Of a stretch of 5,242 nucleotides of DNA, positions 5,220 to 5,242 are shown in pieces; the first letter of the stretch is position 1, and the number at the start of each line of letters is the position of its first letter. The stretch lies in assembly GCA_903877945.1 (NCBI GenBank), contig CAIRFY010000209.1:1-5242 (forward strand), in the 5' to 3' direction. Below the pieces are notes generated by a model that saw only the letters and a list, made by a program, of their open reading frames with translations, had not been told where the DNA came from and did no database searches. The DNA comes from an uncultured Oscillochloris sp. (GTDB taxonomy: Bacteria; Chloroflexota; Chloroflexia; Chloroflexales; Chloroflexaceae). The position numbers and the translations under genes are program-made.

Positions 5220-5242
5220 ACTACAGTTGTAAATATCTTCGC

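Overview
The window is GC-rich bacterial DNA with three recognisable genes. On the minus strand (128-916) lies a PyrK-type iron-sulfur flavoprotein, the electron-transfer subunit of dihydroorotate dehydrogenase. On the plus strand (1099-4111) lies the primosomal helicase gene priA, which is frameshifted within a block of tandem repeats. On the minus strand (4202-5077) lies an OppC/DppC-type peptide ABC-transporter permease. The genes are unrelated in function. pyrK and priA diverge from a 182-bp gap, and priA and the permease converge on a 90-bp AT-rich gap holding a strong hairpin. The GC-rich codon use, the PyrK form and the many short 7- and 8-bp tandem repeats would fit a filamentous Chloroflexota lineage (Chloroflexus/Roseiflexus type). 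That is a guess from style, not a proven assignment.

The most notable feature is repeat expansion. Short tandem arrays lie directly before both minus-strand start codons (heptamers of GATTGNG type, 915-956 and 5091-5123). A different heptamer lies inside the PriA zinc-binding region (3273-3300). Two octamer arrays of opposite orientation lie inside the PriA helicase core (GGTGACNN at 2055-2318, NCNTCACC at 2372-2475). The two octamer arrays sit exactly between the Q-type motif LTPAQ and the Walker A motif GVTGSGKT.

The priA reading frame changes by +1 across the second octamer array. Upstream domains and the first array are in one frame, and all helicase motifs and the zinc cluster are in the next. 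The array unit is 8 bp and 13 copies are present. Gaining one copy (14) or losing two (11) would restore a single ORF of about 1000 codons. This could be an assembly or consensus error in a repeat, a true inactivating mutation, or a length-variable switch. The first array carries T-to-C changes in exactly every third octamer, which removes the in-frame TGA codons and shows that this array is compatible with translation in the priA frame.

The remaining sequence is short. Positions 1-127 hold a REP-like palindrome and no gene. Positions 917-1098 hold a heptamer array and a probable priA promoter placed for leaderless initiation. Positions 5078-5242 hold a ribosome-binding site, a heptamer array and a hairpin that may end transcription from a gene beyond the right edge. 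I see no RNA gene, CRISPR array, transposase or phage gene, and no new multi-gene system. The unusual biology here is the repeat-bearing priA.
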